DNA of 13,046 nucleotides from an uncultured Collinsella sp. (GTDB lineage Bacteria > Actinomycetota > Coriobacteriia > Coriobacteriales > Coriobacteriaceae). The translations under genes were made by a program, and so were the position numbers. Shown one piece after another: positions 6,433 to 13,022 of the stretch (position 1 is the first letter of the stretch; each line of letters begins with the position of its first letter). The notes beneath the pieces were generated by a model that did no database searches, was not told the origin of the DNA, and was given only the letters and a program-made list of their open reading frames with translations. Location of the stretch: the NCBI GenBank assembly GCA_958427145.1, contig CAUAAZ010000046.1, forward strand, positions 1 through 13,046, read 5' to 3'.

Positions 6433-8568
6433 CTATTTGTCGGTGTCGGCATCGGCATCGACGACGGCATGGTCATCGTCAGCATCATCGGATGCGGCTT
6501 CGGCATCCTCCTGCATGGCCGCCTGCGCAAAGGCCGCGGCATCAGCCGCCAGCTCCTCCTCGCTCATACGAGGCGCGCGCTTCTTGGTCGGCATGCCGGC
6601 CGCCTTGGCATTGCGCTCCTCCTTGGCCGCCAGGATATCGCCCTCGCGCTCAAGGTAGGCATTCCACTCGTTGTCGAGCAGGGCGTTCACGGCGTCGCCT
6701 TCGACGGTCTCGCGCTCAAGCAGCACCTTCGCCATCAGATCGAGCTGATCGCGACGGGCATCCAAAATCTCGACCGCACGACGATGGGCTTCGCGCATGA
6801 TGCGCTGAACCTCGATATCGATGCGGCGTGCCGTCTCCTCGGAGTAATCCTGGTGATCGGCGTAATCGCGACCAAGGAACACCTGATGCTGCGCCTCGCC
6901 AAACACTTGCGTGCCCAGCTCCTCGCTCATGCCCAGACGCGTAACCATTTCGCGCGCCATCTTGGTCGCACGCTCCAGGTCGTTGCTCGCGCCCGACGTG
7001 ATGTCATCGCACATGAGCTCCTCGGCAACGCGACCGCCCAAGAACACGGCAAGCTCGTCGAGCATCTCGTTCTTGGTCTTGAGGAAGTGGTCCTCCTGCG
7101 GAAGCTGCAGCGTGTAGCCCAGCGCCTGGCCACGGCTGACGATCGAGATCTTGTGAACCGGATCGGAGTGCTCCAGGATGTGGCCCACCAGGGCGTGACC
7201 GCTCTCGTGGTAGGCAATCGTGGTGCGCTCGGCCTCGGTCATCACGCGACCCTTGCGCTGTGGTCCGGCAATCACGCGCTCCATCGATTCCTCGACCTCG
7301 TCCATCGAGATCACGGAACGATGGCGGCGGGCAGCCAGCAGCGTAGACTCGTTGAGCAGGTTCGCCAAATCGGCGCCAGTAAAGCCAACGGTCATCTGGG
7401 CGAGTTTCTCAAACTTAACGTCCTCGTCCATCGGCTTGTTCTCGGCATGCACGCGCAAGATCTGCTCGCGGCCCTTCACATCCGGACGGTCGACCGTAAC
7501 CTGACGGTCAAAACGGCCGGGACGCAGCAATGCCGGATCCAGGATGTCAGGACGGTTGGTCGCAGCGATCAGGATGACCGACTCGCTTTCCTCAAAGCCG
7601 TCCATCTCGACCAGCAGCTGGTTGAGCGTCTGCTCGCGCTCGTCGTGACCGCCGCCCAAGCCAGCTCCGCGCTGACGTCCCACGGCATCGATCTCATCGA
7701 TGAAGATGATCGACGGGGCCTGGGACTTGGCCTCCTTAAAGAGGTCACGCACACGGCTGGCGCCGACACCTACGAACATCTCGACAAAGTCGGAACCCGA
7801 GATGCTAAAGAACGGCACGCCCGCCTCGCCGGCAACGGCCTTGGCCAGCAGCGTTTTACCGGTGCCCGGAGGGCCAACCAGCAACACGCCACGCGGAATC
7901 TTGGCGCCCAGCTTGCGATAGCGATCCGGATCGCTCAAAAAGTCACGGATCTCCTCGAGCTCCTCGACTGCCTCGTCCACTCCGGCAACGTCTTCAAACT
8001 TGACCTTGGGGCGTGTGGCCTCGTTGGTCTTGGCGTTGGTCTTGCCAAACTGCATGTTCCTGTTGTTGGCGCCCATCATCTGGCGCATAAAGTAGAACAT
8101 GATGGCGATAAGGGCGATCGTCGGAAGCACACTCATCGCCAAGTCGCCCCAAAAATCGGGATCGTTGGTGTTGACGATGTACTTGGTGTCGGGGTGCTCC
8201 GCCATGAGCTCGGCAAGCGAATCGGAGCCGACATAGGTCGAAGAGAAGCTCTTGAGCTCGCTCGTATCGCCCTTGTCCTTTTTTGTCTTCCAGTAATGAC
8301 CCGTCACGCTTCCGTCTTGAACCGTATAGGTCAGATCTTCGACGCGATCCTGCTTGATGGCGCTGACCATCTCGCTCGTCGCGAGCTTAACGGTATTGCT
8401 GGAGCTGGCAAAGCCGGAACCCATATTAAAGAAGGCATAGCCCAGAAGCGCGCAAGCCAAAAGAAAATACAGCCAGCCCGTACGCGTGGGCTTCTTGCCT
8501 CCGGGCATCCCCGGGATCTTTGGGTCCCGGGGAGTCTGGGAATTGTTGTCGTTACGGTCGTCGGGCAT
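6433..8568 (-). CDS. ftsH: ATP-dependent zinc metalloprotease FtsH
   Basis: This is a membrane-anchored AAA+ protease that unfolds and degrades misassembled membrane proteins and some regulators. It has 711 residues. In order: a cytoplasmic Pro/Gly-rich start; a first membrane segment (about 31-48); an extracytoplasmic domain; a second membrane segment (about 144-161); Walker A GPPGTGKT (232-239); pore loop MFVGVGA (264-270); Walker B IIFIDEID (287-294); arginine fingers in RPGRFDRQ (R352, R355); and the zinc site HESGH (454-458), with a third ligand D530 in SGASNDLERAT. The usual motif is HEAGH, and the change at its third position leaves HExxH intact. The C-terminus (about 665-711) is an acidic Ala/Asp/Glu tail. 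The start is one base after the hpt stop. Its Shine-Dalgarno GGAGG (8581-8585) lies inside the last hpt codons, 12 nt from the ATG, implying coupling. Confidence 0.97.
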   Translation of the reverse strand: MPDDRNDNNSQTPRDPKIPGMPGGKKPTRTGWLYFLLACALLGYAFFNMGSGFASSSNTVKLATSEMVSAIKQDRVEDLTYTVQDGSVTGHYWKTKKDKGDTSELKSFSSTYVGSDSLAELMAEHPDTKYIVNTNDPDFWGDLAMSVLPTIALIAIMFYFMRQMMGANNRNMQFGKTNAKTNEATRPKVKFEDVAGVDEAVEELEEIRDFLSDPDRYRKLGAKIPRGVLLVGPPGTGKTLLAKAVAGEAGVPFFSISGSDFVEMFVGVGASRVRDLFKEAKSQAPSIIFIDEIDAVGRQRGAGLGGGHDEREQTLNQLLVEMDGFEESESVILIAATNRPDILDPALLRPGRFDRQVTVDRPDVKGREQILRVHAENKPMDEDVKFEKLAQMTVGFTGADLANLLNESTLLAARRHRSVISMDEVEESMERVIAGPQRKGRVMTEAERTTIAYHESGHALVGHILEHSDPVHKISIVSRGQALGYTLQLPQEDHFLKTKNEMLDELAVFLGGRVAEELMCDDITSGASNDLERATKMAREMVTRLGMSEELGTQVFGEAQHQVFLGRDYADHQDYSEETARRIDIEVQRIMREAHRRAVEILDARRDQLDLMAKVLLERETVEGDAVNALLDNEWNAYLEREGDILAAKEERNAKAAGMPTKKRAPRMSEEELAADAAAFAQAAMQEDAEAASDDADDDHAVVDADADTDK

Positions 8569-8569
8569 C

Positions 8570-9118
8570 TTACGAATAAACCTCCGGTTTCAAAATGCCC
8601 AGATACGGAAGGTTGCGATAGCGCTCGGCATAGTCGAGGCCGTAGCCCACCACAAAGGCATCGGGGCAATGGGTTCCAACATACTTGGGCGTGATGGCCG
8701 AGACGCGGTCCTCAACGTCCTTCCACAGGAAGGCGGCGACCTCCAGAGAAGCGGGCTTGCGGCTCTCGAGGTTCTTCATCAGATACTTGAGCGTCAGGCC
8801 CGAGTCCAGAATGTCCTCGACGATCAGCACGTCGCGACCGCGGATGTCGATATCCAGGTCCTTAATGATACGCACGATACCCGAGGACTTCACACCGTCG
8901 CCGTAGCTCGAAACAGCCATGAAATCGATGTTGGTCGGCAGCTCGATCTTACGCATCAGGTCGCCCATAAAGACCACGGCGCCGCGCAGGACCGCAATCA
9001 GCACCAGATCCTTACCCGCGTAGTCGCGCGTAATCTCCTCGCCCAGGCGAGAGACGATACCGTCGATATCCTCCTGCGTGAACAGAACCTTCTCGATATC
9101 CGGATGTTGAGAAGCCAT
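8570..9118 (-). CDS. hpt: Hypoxanthine (guanine) phosphoribosyltransferase
   Basis: This cytoplasmic purine-salvage enzyme makes IMP or GMP from hypoxanthine or guanine and PRPP. It has 182 residues, the normal length. Seen are the LRG loop (44-46), the flexible-loop SSYGDG (70-75), the PRPP-binding motif VLIVEDILDSGLTL (97-110), and the C-terminal purine-binding region FVVGYGLDYAERYRNLPYLG (155-174). The start ATG at 9118 has AAGGG about six bases upstream. It lies between tilS and ftsH, an order conserved in many Gram-positive and actinobacterial genomes. A 147-bp gap from tilS contains its own candidate control sequences, so hpt-ftsH may be transcribed separately from tilS. Confidence 0.96.
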   Translation of the reverse strand: MASQHPDIEKVLFTQEDIDGIVSRLGEEITRDYAGKDLVLIAVLRGAVVFMGDLMRKIELPTNIDFMAVSSYGDGVKSSGIVRIIKDLDIDIRGRDVLIVEDILDSGLTLKYLMKNLESRKPASLEVAAFLWKDVEDRVSAITPKYVGTHCPDAFVVGYGLDYAERYRNLPYLGILKPEVYS

Positions 9119-9174
9119 GACAACCCTTTCTTGTGCTTATCGCCCACACACCGCCGTATGGACGCGAACTACAC

Positions 9175-9180
9175 ATTCTA
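9175..9180 (-). promoter_or_regulatory. Candidate -10 box for hpt-ftsH
   Basis: Minus-strand TAGAAT occurs 56 bases before the hpt ATG and just downstream of the palindrome at 9192-9203. No clear -35 is seen. Confidence 0.3.
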
Positions 9181-9191
9181 GCAGCGCACGG

Positions 9192-9203
9192 GGTAAATTT
9201 ACC
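9192..9203. promoter_or_regulatory. 12-bp palindrome upstream of hpt
   Basis: GGTAAATTTACC is a perfect palindrome about 12 bases upstream of the candidate -10, where a regulator could overlap the promoter. It is AT-rich within GC-rich surroundings. It could be an operator; the binding protein is unknown. Confidence 0.35.
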
Positions 9204-9205
9204 AG

Positions 9206-9226
9206 CCCGCGCACCATCAGCGCGGG
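9206..9226 (-). terminator. GC-rich hairpin between tilS and hpt
   Basis: CCCGCGC-N7-GCGCGGG forms a perfect 7-bp stem 39 nt after the tilS stop. On the minus strand it is followed by CTGGTAAATTT rather than a T-run, so it is at best a partial terminator or attenuator. A second 7-bp repeat, GAATAGC/GCTATTC (9247-9271), overlaps the tilS stop codon. Confidence 0.35.
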
Positions 9227-9265
9227 AATACCGTCAACGCCGCACAGAATAGCAGGCGTGGGACG

Positions 9266-10804
9266 CTATTCCGCATCGACCACGCGGAGCAGATATGCCA
9301 CGCGCGTTGCGGCCGTGCACTTAAAACGCTCGTCCGCGCGAACTCCGGCGACCCACACCACGGCACCCCCCGGCGCCGTCCTCACCATGGGCACGCCGGC
9401 GCGCTCGGAAACGGGAATGCGAGCCTCACCTAGCAAATCGGATACTTTCTTGCTTCGGCCACTCATCCCTAACGGGCACATCACGTCTCCCGGCGCGGGA
9501 CCGTCCACCCACAGGCGCGCCAATCGCGCCTCGGCAGGGATCTCGCCACGCGAGCCCGTCAGGATCCGCTCACTATCGCTGTCAGCAAAACCCAGGGCAG
9601 CCGCGTCTACCAAAGCTGTCACTTCCCCGGCAGCCGCAAGCTCACGGGCGCGGCGCACGATATCGCATCCCGGCTCAACAGCCATCGGTTCTGTGACCAG
9701 CATACGTCCCCCGCCCAACGGCAAACGACCGGGTACGGTAACCCAGTCCGCGACCAGGCCCTCGCGAGCCGCCGGCGCCTTAAACGCCAGCATGCCAAAC
9801 TCAATGCGTGCGTCAATCCCCGCCGGAAGCGTGACCGAGCCGGTGCCCTCGGCAACGCAGGAAAGGACTCGCTCCACATGTCGCATCTCGGGACGAGCGT
9901 CCGGATCGATGCGCTTAATCGCCAGTCGCACGATGCGCCGCGCGATTACCACCTCGGCCGCAGCAAGGCGCCTGGCATCGAGCACCAGTGCGCCCGCTGC
10001 CTCTTTGCGCAAACAGCTTCGAAACGCCTGTGCCGACAGCTGGGATAGAAACGCATCTTCATCACCCAAGATCTCACAGGCGGCGCCAATCGTCTTGCAC
10101 ACGCTCGCATTACGCTGTGCCACCACTGGCATTACCCGATGGCGCACGTAGTTTCGCAGATACGAGATATCCTCATTGCTCTCGTCTTCACGCCACGGCT
10201 GACCATGTACCTGTAGATAGCCCACGAGCTCGCCATGAGTTAGGTCGAGCAAGGGACGCACCACGATATTCCTCCGGCGAGGAATGCTCGATAGACCAGC
10301 GGGCCCCGAACCCTTAATCGCGTTCATCAAAAACGTTTCCGCGCGATCCGAAGACGTGTGCGCGGTGCAGATACGAGCCGCCGTTCGCGGTGCCCCCGTC
10401 TGGGCGCAGAGTTCGCGAACATACCTCCGCGCCGCGGCATAGCGCACCTCGCGGGCCGCGGCCTCAATATTGCCCGACTCCCCATCAAAATAAGCGTGCT
10501 CCACACACAGCGGTAAACCATATTTCGCGCAGAGCTCACGCACAAAGGCCTCGTCGCCATCGGACGCCTTGCCGCGCAGATGATGGTTTACATGCAGCAC
10601 ATGCAGGCGCTCGCGAGCAATGGGGGCAACACCGCGTCCGTCTTGGATATCCAGCTTTGATGTGCACGCCATAAGAAGCAGTGCCGTCGAGTCCGCGCCG
10701 CCTGATACCATGAGCACGACAGGAGCAGCCTGCTGCCTCGTCCGGGTCTCATCGACTGTCCCAGGCACGGCATGGTGTCCATAATGCTGAGATACCGTAG
10801 GCAT
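9266..10804 (-). CDS. tilS: tRNA(Ile)-lysidine synthase
   Basis: This essential enzyme attaches lysine to C34 of the tRNA-Ile CAU anticodon using ATP, changing its decoding from AUG to AUA. At 512 residues it is longer than many family members, with a ~25-residue N-terminal extension. Motifs are the P-loop SGGADST (34-40), HVNHHLRG (71-78), NIEAAAREVRYA (112-123), TAHTSSDRAETFLMN (147-161), GSGPAGLSSIP (165-175), VRPLL (182-186), and EDESNEDISYLRNYVRHRVMP (206-226). The C-terminal half matches the TilS substrate-binding region in general character. In the fourth motif the more usual TAHHxDDQAET reads TAHTSSDRAET. The start ATG at 10804 has AGGAGG six bases upstream. It is the first gene of the tilS-hpt-ftsH cluster and is divergent from the hydrolase gene 48 bp away. 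Confidence 0.94.
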   Translation of the reverse strand: MPTVSQHYGHHAVPGTVDETRTRQQAAPVVLMVSGGADSTALLLMACTSKLDIQDGRGVAPIARERLHVLHVNHHLRGKASDGDEAFVRELCAKYGLPLCVEHAYFDGESGNIEAAAREVRYAAARRYVRELCAQTGAPRTAARICTAHTSSDRAETFLMNAIKGSGPAGLSSIPRRRNIVVRPLLDLTHGELVGYLQVHGQPWREDESNEDISYLRNYVRHRVMPVVAQRNASVCKTIGAACEILGDEDAFLSQLSAQAFRSCLRKEAAGALVLDARRLAAAEVVIARRIVRLAIKRIDPDARPEMRHVERVLSCVAEGTGSVTLPAGIDARIEFGMLAFKAPAAREGLVADWVTVPGRLPLGGGRMLVTEPMAVEPGCDIVRRARELAAAGEVTALVDAAALGFADSDSERILTGSRGEIPAEARLARLWVDGPAPGDVMCPLGMSGRSKKVSDLLGEARIPVSERAGVPMVRTAPGGAVVWVAGVRADERFKCTAATRVAYLLRVVDAE

Positions 10805-10832
10805 TTGCTTCCTCCTCTATTCGTCCGCACCC

Positions 10833-10838
10833 ATTGTA
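10833..10838 (-). promoter_or_regulatory. Candidate -10 box of tilS
   Basis: Minus-strand GGATACAATGG contains TACAAT 28 bases before the tilS ATG, in a 48-bp divergent gap that must also serve the hydrolase gene. No clear -35 is found, and any -35 would lie inside the hydrolase coding start. Confidence 0.4.
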
Positions 10839-10852
10839 TCCTTTGGAATCTT

Positions 10853-11662
10853 ATGTCTCGTCTGCACCTTCATATCCTCGGCAGTGGCTCTAAAGGCAAC
10901 TGCGCACTCATCGAGGGCCCGCAGGGGCTCATTATGGTCGATGACGGACTGTCTCGCCGCGAGACATTAAAGCGCATGGCAGAACTGGGGCTCTCGACAG
11001 ACAACGTCTCGGCTCTTCTCATTACTCATGAGCATAGCGATCACATCAAGGGCCTCAATGTCTGGTGCAAGCACTGGCACGGCCCCCTCTTTGCCAGCAG
11101 GGGCACTCTTTCGAACAAAGAAAATCTTTCGCATCTGTCTGTCGAGGAATTCGATCCCGGTGACGCCCTATCCATTGCCGGCATCCACGTGCAAACCTAC
11201 TCAACATCACACGATGCCATCAATCCAGTCGGTTATCGATTCAATGCTCTCGATGATTCCATCGGCTTTGCCACCGACACCGGAGAGCTATCGAGCCAAG
11301 CCATGAACACCCTCAAAGATTGTCGAGTCCTCGCGCTCGAAAGCAACCACGATGTGACCATGCTGCGCGAGGGAGAATATCCCCGCTTTCTTCAGGAGCG
11401 CATCCTGTCTGCAAGGGGACACCTCTCCAATGGCCAAGCCGCCGAAGCCGCGCGCGAACTTGTTACCGATCGCACCGAACAGCTCATTGCCATGCATATC
11501 AGCCAAGATAACAATCGTCCGAGCCTTACCGTCAAAAGCTATGCCAAAGCTCTAGCCGCAACCCTGGATGACGAGCTCGGCAGCTCCGCCACCCTTCTCC
11601 AAGGATCGCGAAAACTCTCGATACGCCCCGCAAGCCAGTATCGGCCAGCAACCATTCAATAG
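10853..11662 (+). CDS. MBL-fold metallo-hydrolase, YycJ/WalJ-like
   Basis: This is a predicted cytoplasmic metallo-beta-lactamase-fold hydrolase, 269 residues. The N-terminus LHILGSGSKGNCALIE is characteristic of the YycJ/WalJ subgroup. Metal-binding THEHSDH (58-64), H120 in STSHD, D142 in ATDTG, H190 in RGHLSN and H215 in AMHIS give a complete two-metal site. Relatives in Firmicutes sit with the walKR genes and have been linked to nucleic-acid processing and cell-wall homeostasis, but no walKR genes are visible here and the true substrate is unknown. The open frame extends upstream to 10772 but overlaps tilS. ATG 10853 is the first residue of the conserved fold and is preferred, although only a weak GGA lies upstream. 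A short leader, or even leaderless start, is possible. Confidence 0.88.
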   Translation: MSRLHLHILGSGSKGNCALIEGPQGLIMVDDGLSRRETLKRMAELGLSTDNVSALLITHEHSDHIKGLNVWCKHWHGPLFASRGTLSNKENLSHLSVEEFDPGDALSIAGIHVQTYSTSHDAINPVGYRFNALDDSIGFATDTGELSSQAMNTLKDCRVLALESNHDVTMLREGEYPRFLQERILSARGHLSNGQAAEAARELVTDRTEQLIAMHISQDNNRPSLTVKSYAKALAATLDDELGSSATLLQGSRKLSIRPASQYRPATIQ

Positions 11663-11677
11663 ACTGTCCTAAACAGC

Positions 11678-11711
11678 AAAAGGGGCCGGGAATCGCTTCC
11701 CAGCCCCTTTT
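11678..11711. terminator. Bidirectional terminator between the MBL hydrolase and hsp20
   Basis: AAAAGGGGC pairs with GCCCCTTTT, and an inner GGGAA pairs with TTCCC around a TCGC loop (one C-A mismatch between the two helices). It begins 15 nt after the hydrolase stop and is followed by GTTGTCTTTT. On the other strand it closes hsp20, with the A-tract supplying T residues. Confidence 0.9.
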
Positions 11712-11744
11712 GTTGTCTTTTAATAGCGAAGAACACCAACGAAG

Positions 11745-12176
11745 TTATTCGATGGAGATCTTCGTAACGTTCTTCTTCTCGACGATCTTGGGAACCGTAA
11801 CGGTCAGGATGCCGTCAGCGTACTTAGCCGAGAGGCCCTCGCTCGAAGCGTCCTTAAGATACACGCCACGCGTCGCGCTGTACGAGCTGAACTCCTTCTG
11901 CAGGAAGTTCTTGCCCTCGTTCTCCTCGTCTTCCTCGACATTCACGCTAATGGACAGACGGCCCTCGTTAAGCTCGACATCGATATCGTCCTTGGCGACG
12001 CCGGTCAGATAAGCCTTGACCTCATAGCCATCGCCCTTATCCTCAACGTCAACGGGGAACGCCTTGGAAGCAATCGAGTTGTTTGCAAGGTCGGTCATAT
12101 CATCAAACAGATCGAACAACGAGCTAGCAGAAGGACGAACGCCAAAAACCGAACGATAAGGAACCATGCTTGCCAT
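11745..12176 (-). CDS. hsp20: Small heat shock protein, Hsp20/alpha-crystallin family
   Basis: This is an ATP-independent cytoplasmic chaperone that holds unfolding proteins in oligomers. It has 143 residues. The N-terminal arm (SSLFDLFDDMTDL) leads into the alpha-crystallin domain from about residue 40 (FPVDVEDKGDGYEVKAYLTG) to the conserved YADGILTVTVPK (119-130), with the C-terminal I-X-I anchor KISIE (I140, I142) used in oligomer assembly. The start ATG at 12176 has AAAGGAG upstream at about nine bases. A longer frame to 12254 would add residues unrelated to the family and is rejected. It is monocistronic, ending at the bidirectional terminator, and the upstream region shows a HAIR-like inverted repeat. 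Confidence 0.94.
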   Translation of the reverse strand: MASMVPYRSVFGVRPSASSLFDLFDDMTDLANNSIASKAFPVDVEDKGDGYEVKAYLTGVAKDDIDVELNEGRLSISVNVEEDEENEGKNFLQKEFSSYSATRGVYLKDASSEGLSAKYADGILTVTVPKIVEKKNVTKISIE

Positions 12177-12239
12177 GTTTACCACTCCTTTTAGGACTGC
12201 CGAGCCATCTTCTAGGTGACTGGGACTTCTTTTGACGCT

Positions 12240-12307
12240 CTTATATATGCCCACACACTGCTTATATATACATCGACTATAAAGTTTTTTGAGTCCAGTA
12301 CTATAAG
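12240..12307. promoter_or_regulatory. AT-rich repeat region upstream of hsp20
   Basis: CTTATATAT occurs twice, exactly 21 bp apart (12240 and 12261). ACTATAA occurs twice, 24 bp apart (12276 and 12300). On the minus strand the first pair supplies two TATATA boxes that could serve as -10 elements for hsp20, about 65 and 90 bases before its ATG; no TTGACA-like -35 accompanies them. The 21-bp spacing is two helical turns, which would place bound proteins or bends on one face. The rest of 12177-12239 shows only the hsp20 leader and ribosome binding site. Confidence 0.4.
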
Positions 12308-12311
12308 CATA

Positions 12312-12332
12312 TCTAAGTGTGTGTGACTCAGG
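12312..12332. promoter_or_regulatory. HAIR-like inverted repeat (possible HspR operator)
   Basis: On the minus strand CCTGAGT-N7-ACTTAGA compares with the HspR-associated inverted repeat CTTGAGT-N7-ACTCAAG known from actinobacteria. The left half matches 6 of 7 and the right half 4 of 7, with the exact 7-base spacer. It lies between hsp20 and the divergent unknown gene. Heat-shock control by HspR is plausible but unproven, and the right half is weak. Confidence 0.4.
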
Positions 12333-12353
12333 TTTAAATAAGGTTAAGGTTCT

Positions 12354-12383
12354 TTGAACCAGAGCTTAAATAACGAGTATGTT
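12354..12383 (+). promoter_or_regulatory. Candidate promoter of the tail-anchored protein gene
   Basis: TTGAAC (12354-12359), 18 bases, then TATGTT (12378-12383). An alternative -10, TACAAT at 12408-12413, lies 39 bases before the ATG, the same distance as in rlmD. Either could drive the gene. Confidence 0.35.
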
Positions 12384-12452
12384 CGCGGCTACAAATAACA
12401 GGGGGCTTACAATGAGCGCGTACACGTTGTCGGTAACGAGCTAAAGGGCATC

Positions 12453-12920
12453 ATGGACGACCAAAACCAGAACAAAATGTTTATGCAGACGCAGGGGAAA
12501 GATACTTCCACGCAGCCGCCACGGTTCCATCGCCCCCACATCTCGCAAGAGCCCATTAATGATGCAGAGCCCGAGTATGTGACGAGAAATCGATATCAAA
12601 CGCTCGAGGATGCCCAAACGGGACGTAAACATATGGGCGTCGCCTCGGGAGACCCTGTATATCTGAAAGACGCACCATTATCTAAAAACAGCGCAGCTAG
12701 TGATGAGCCGATGAAAGCATCCGCCGCTCATCAACAAAGAGGTCCTCGACCAAAGCAAACCTTGACGCATTCGGCTCGCTATCTCGAAACGCCAAAACAG
12801 GGAAAATCAATCTTCGTTTCATCAAGTAAACGACGCAAGCAGCATCGACTGACAATCCTGCTTTTGATCATTGTGGCCATAGCAGTCGCCCTTGTTATTC
12901 GATTTATTTTCTTTAAATAA
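12453..12920 (+). CDS. Uncharacterised protein with C-terminal membrane anchor
   Basis: I do not recognise this 155-residue protein. Residues 1-125 are polar, Gln/Pro/Ser/Lys-rich and likely disordered, with no recognisable domain. A basic cluster KRRKQHR (126-132) precedes a single strongly hydrophobic segment (about 133-149, LTILLLIIVAIAVALVI), and the chain ends RFIFFK. By the positive-inside rule the long N-terminal part is cytoplasmic and the protein is tail-anchored. ATG 12453 has AAAGGG about six bases upstream, supporting a real gene. It is divergent from hsp20 and could share stress control with it; that is inference. It is followed by a terminator that mainly faces the other way. 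Confidence 0.75.
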   Translation: MDDQNQNKMFMQTQGKDTSTQPPRFHRPHISQEPINDAEPEYVTRNRYQTLEDAQTGRKHMGVASGDPVYLKDAPLSKNSAASDEPMKASAAHQQRGPRPKQTLTHSARYLETPKQGKSIFVSSSKRRKQHRLTILLLIIVAIAVALVIRFIFFK

Positions 12921-12988
12921 AAGCTCAATACCAAAAACAATAAGATCGTCTAGTGTAATTGAGTCAGTTACGCCCCGTAAACGCAAAA

Positions 12989-13016
12989 AAGGGGGAGGCC
13001 GCGAGGCCTCCCCCTT
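12989..13016 (-). terminator. Strong terminator near the right edge, mainly minus-strand
   Basis: AAGGGGGAGGCC pairs perfectly with GGCCTCCCCCTT (12 bp) around a GCGA loop. On the minus strand it is followed by TTTTTT (with the stem tail), making it an intrinsic terminator for a gene entering from the right. On the plus strand it is followed only by CTCAG, but the stem may also stop transcripts of the tail-anchored protein gene. Confidence 0.88.
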
Positions 13017-13022
13017 CTCAGT

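Noticed and set aside
6325..8694. Very long open frame (789 codons) on the plus strand opposite ftsH
   Set aside because: It mirrors the ftsH coding frame in GC-rich DNA, has no recognisable domain or ribosome site, and starts inside the palindrome at 6304-6363. The minus-strand FtsH has every catalytic motif.
9117..10151. 344-codon plus-strand open frame opposite tilS
   Set aside because: Low-complexity Arg/Ser/Thr/Ala-rich shadow of the tilS frame with no domain; tilS on the other strand is clearly real.
12177..12254. N-terminal extension of Hsp20 by 26 codons
   Set aside because: It reads through the strong ribosome site AAAGGAG and adds residues not typical of the family.
12333..12372. 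TTAAATAA direct repeats and GGTTC-TTT-GAACC hairpin between hsp20 and the unknown gene
   Set aside because: Short, AT-rich and within chance expectation; no clear role beyond the nearby promoter.
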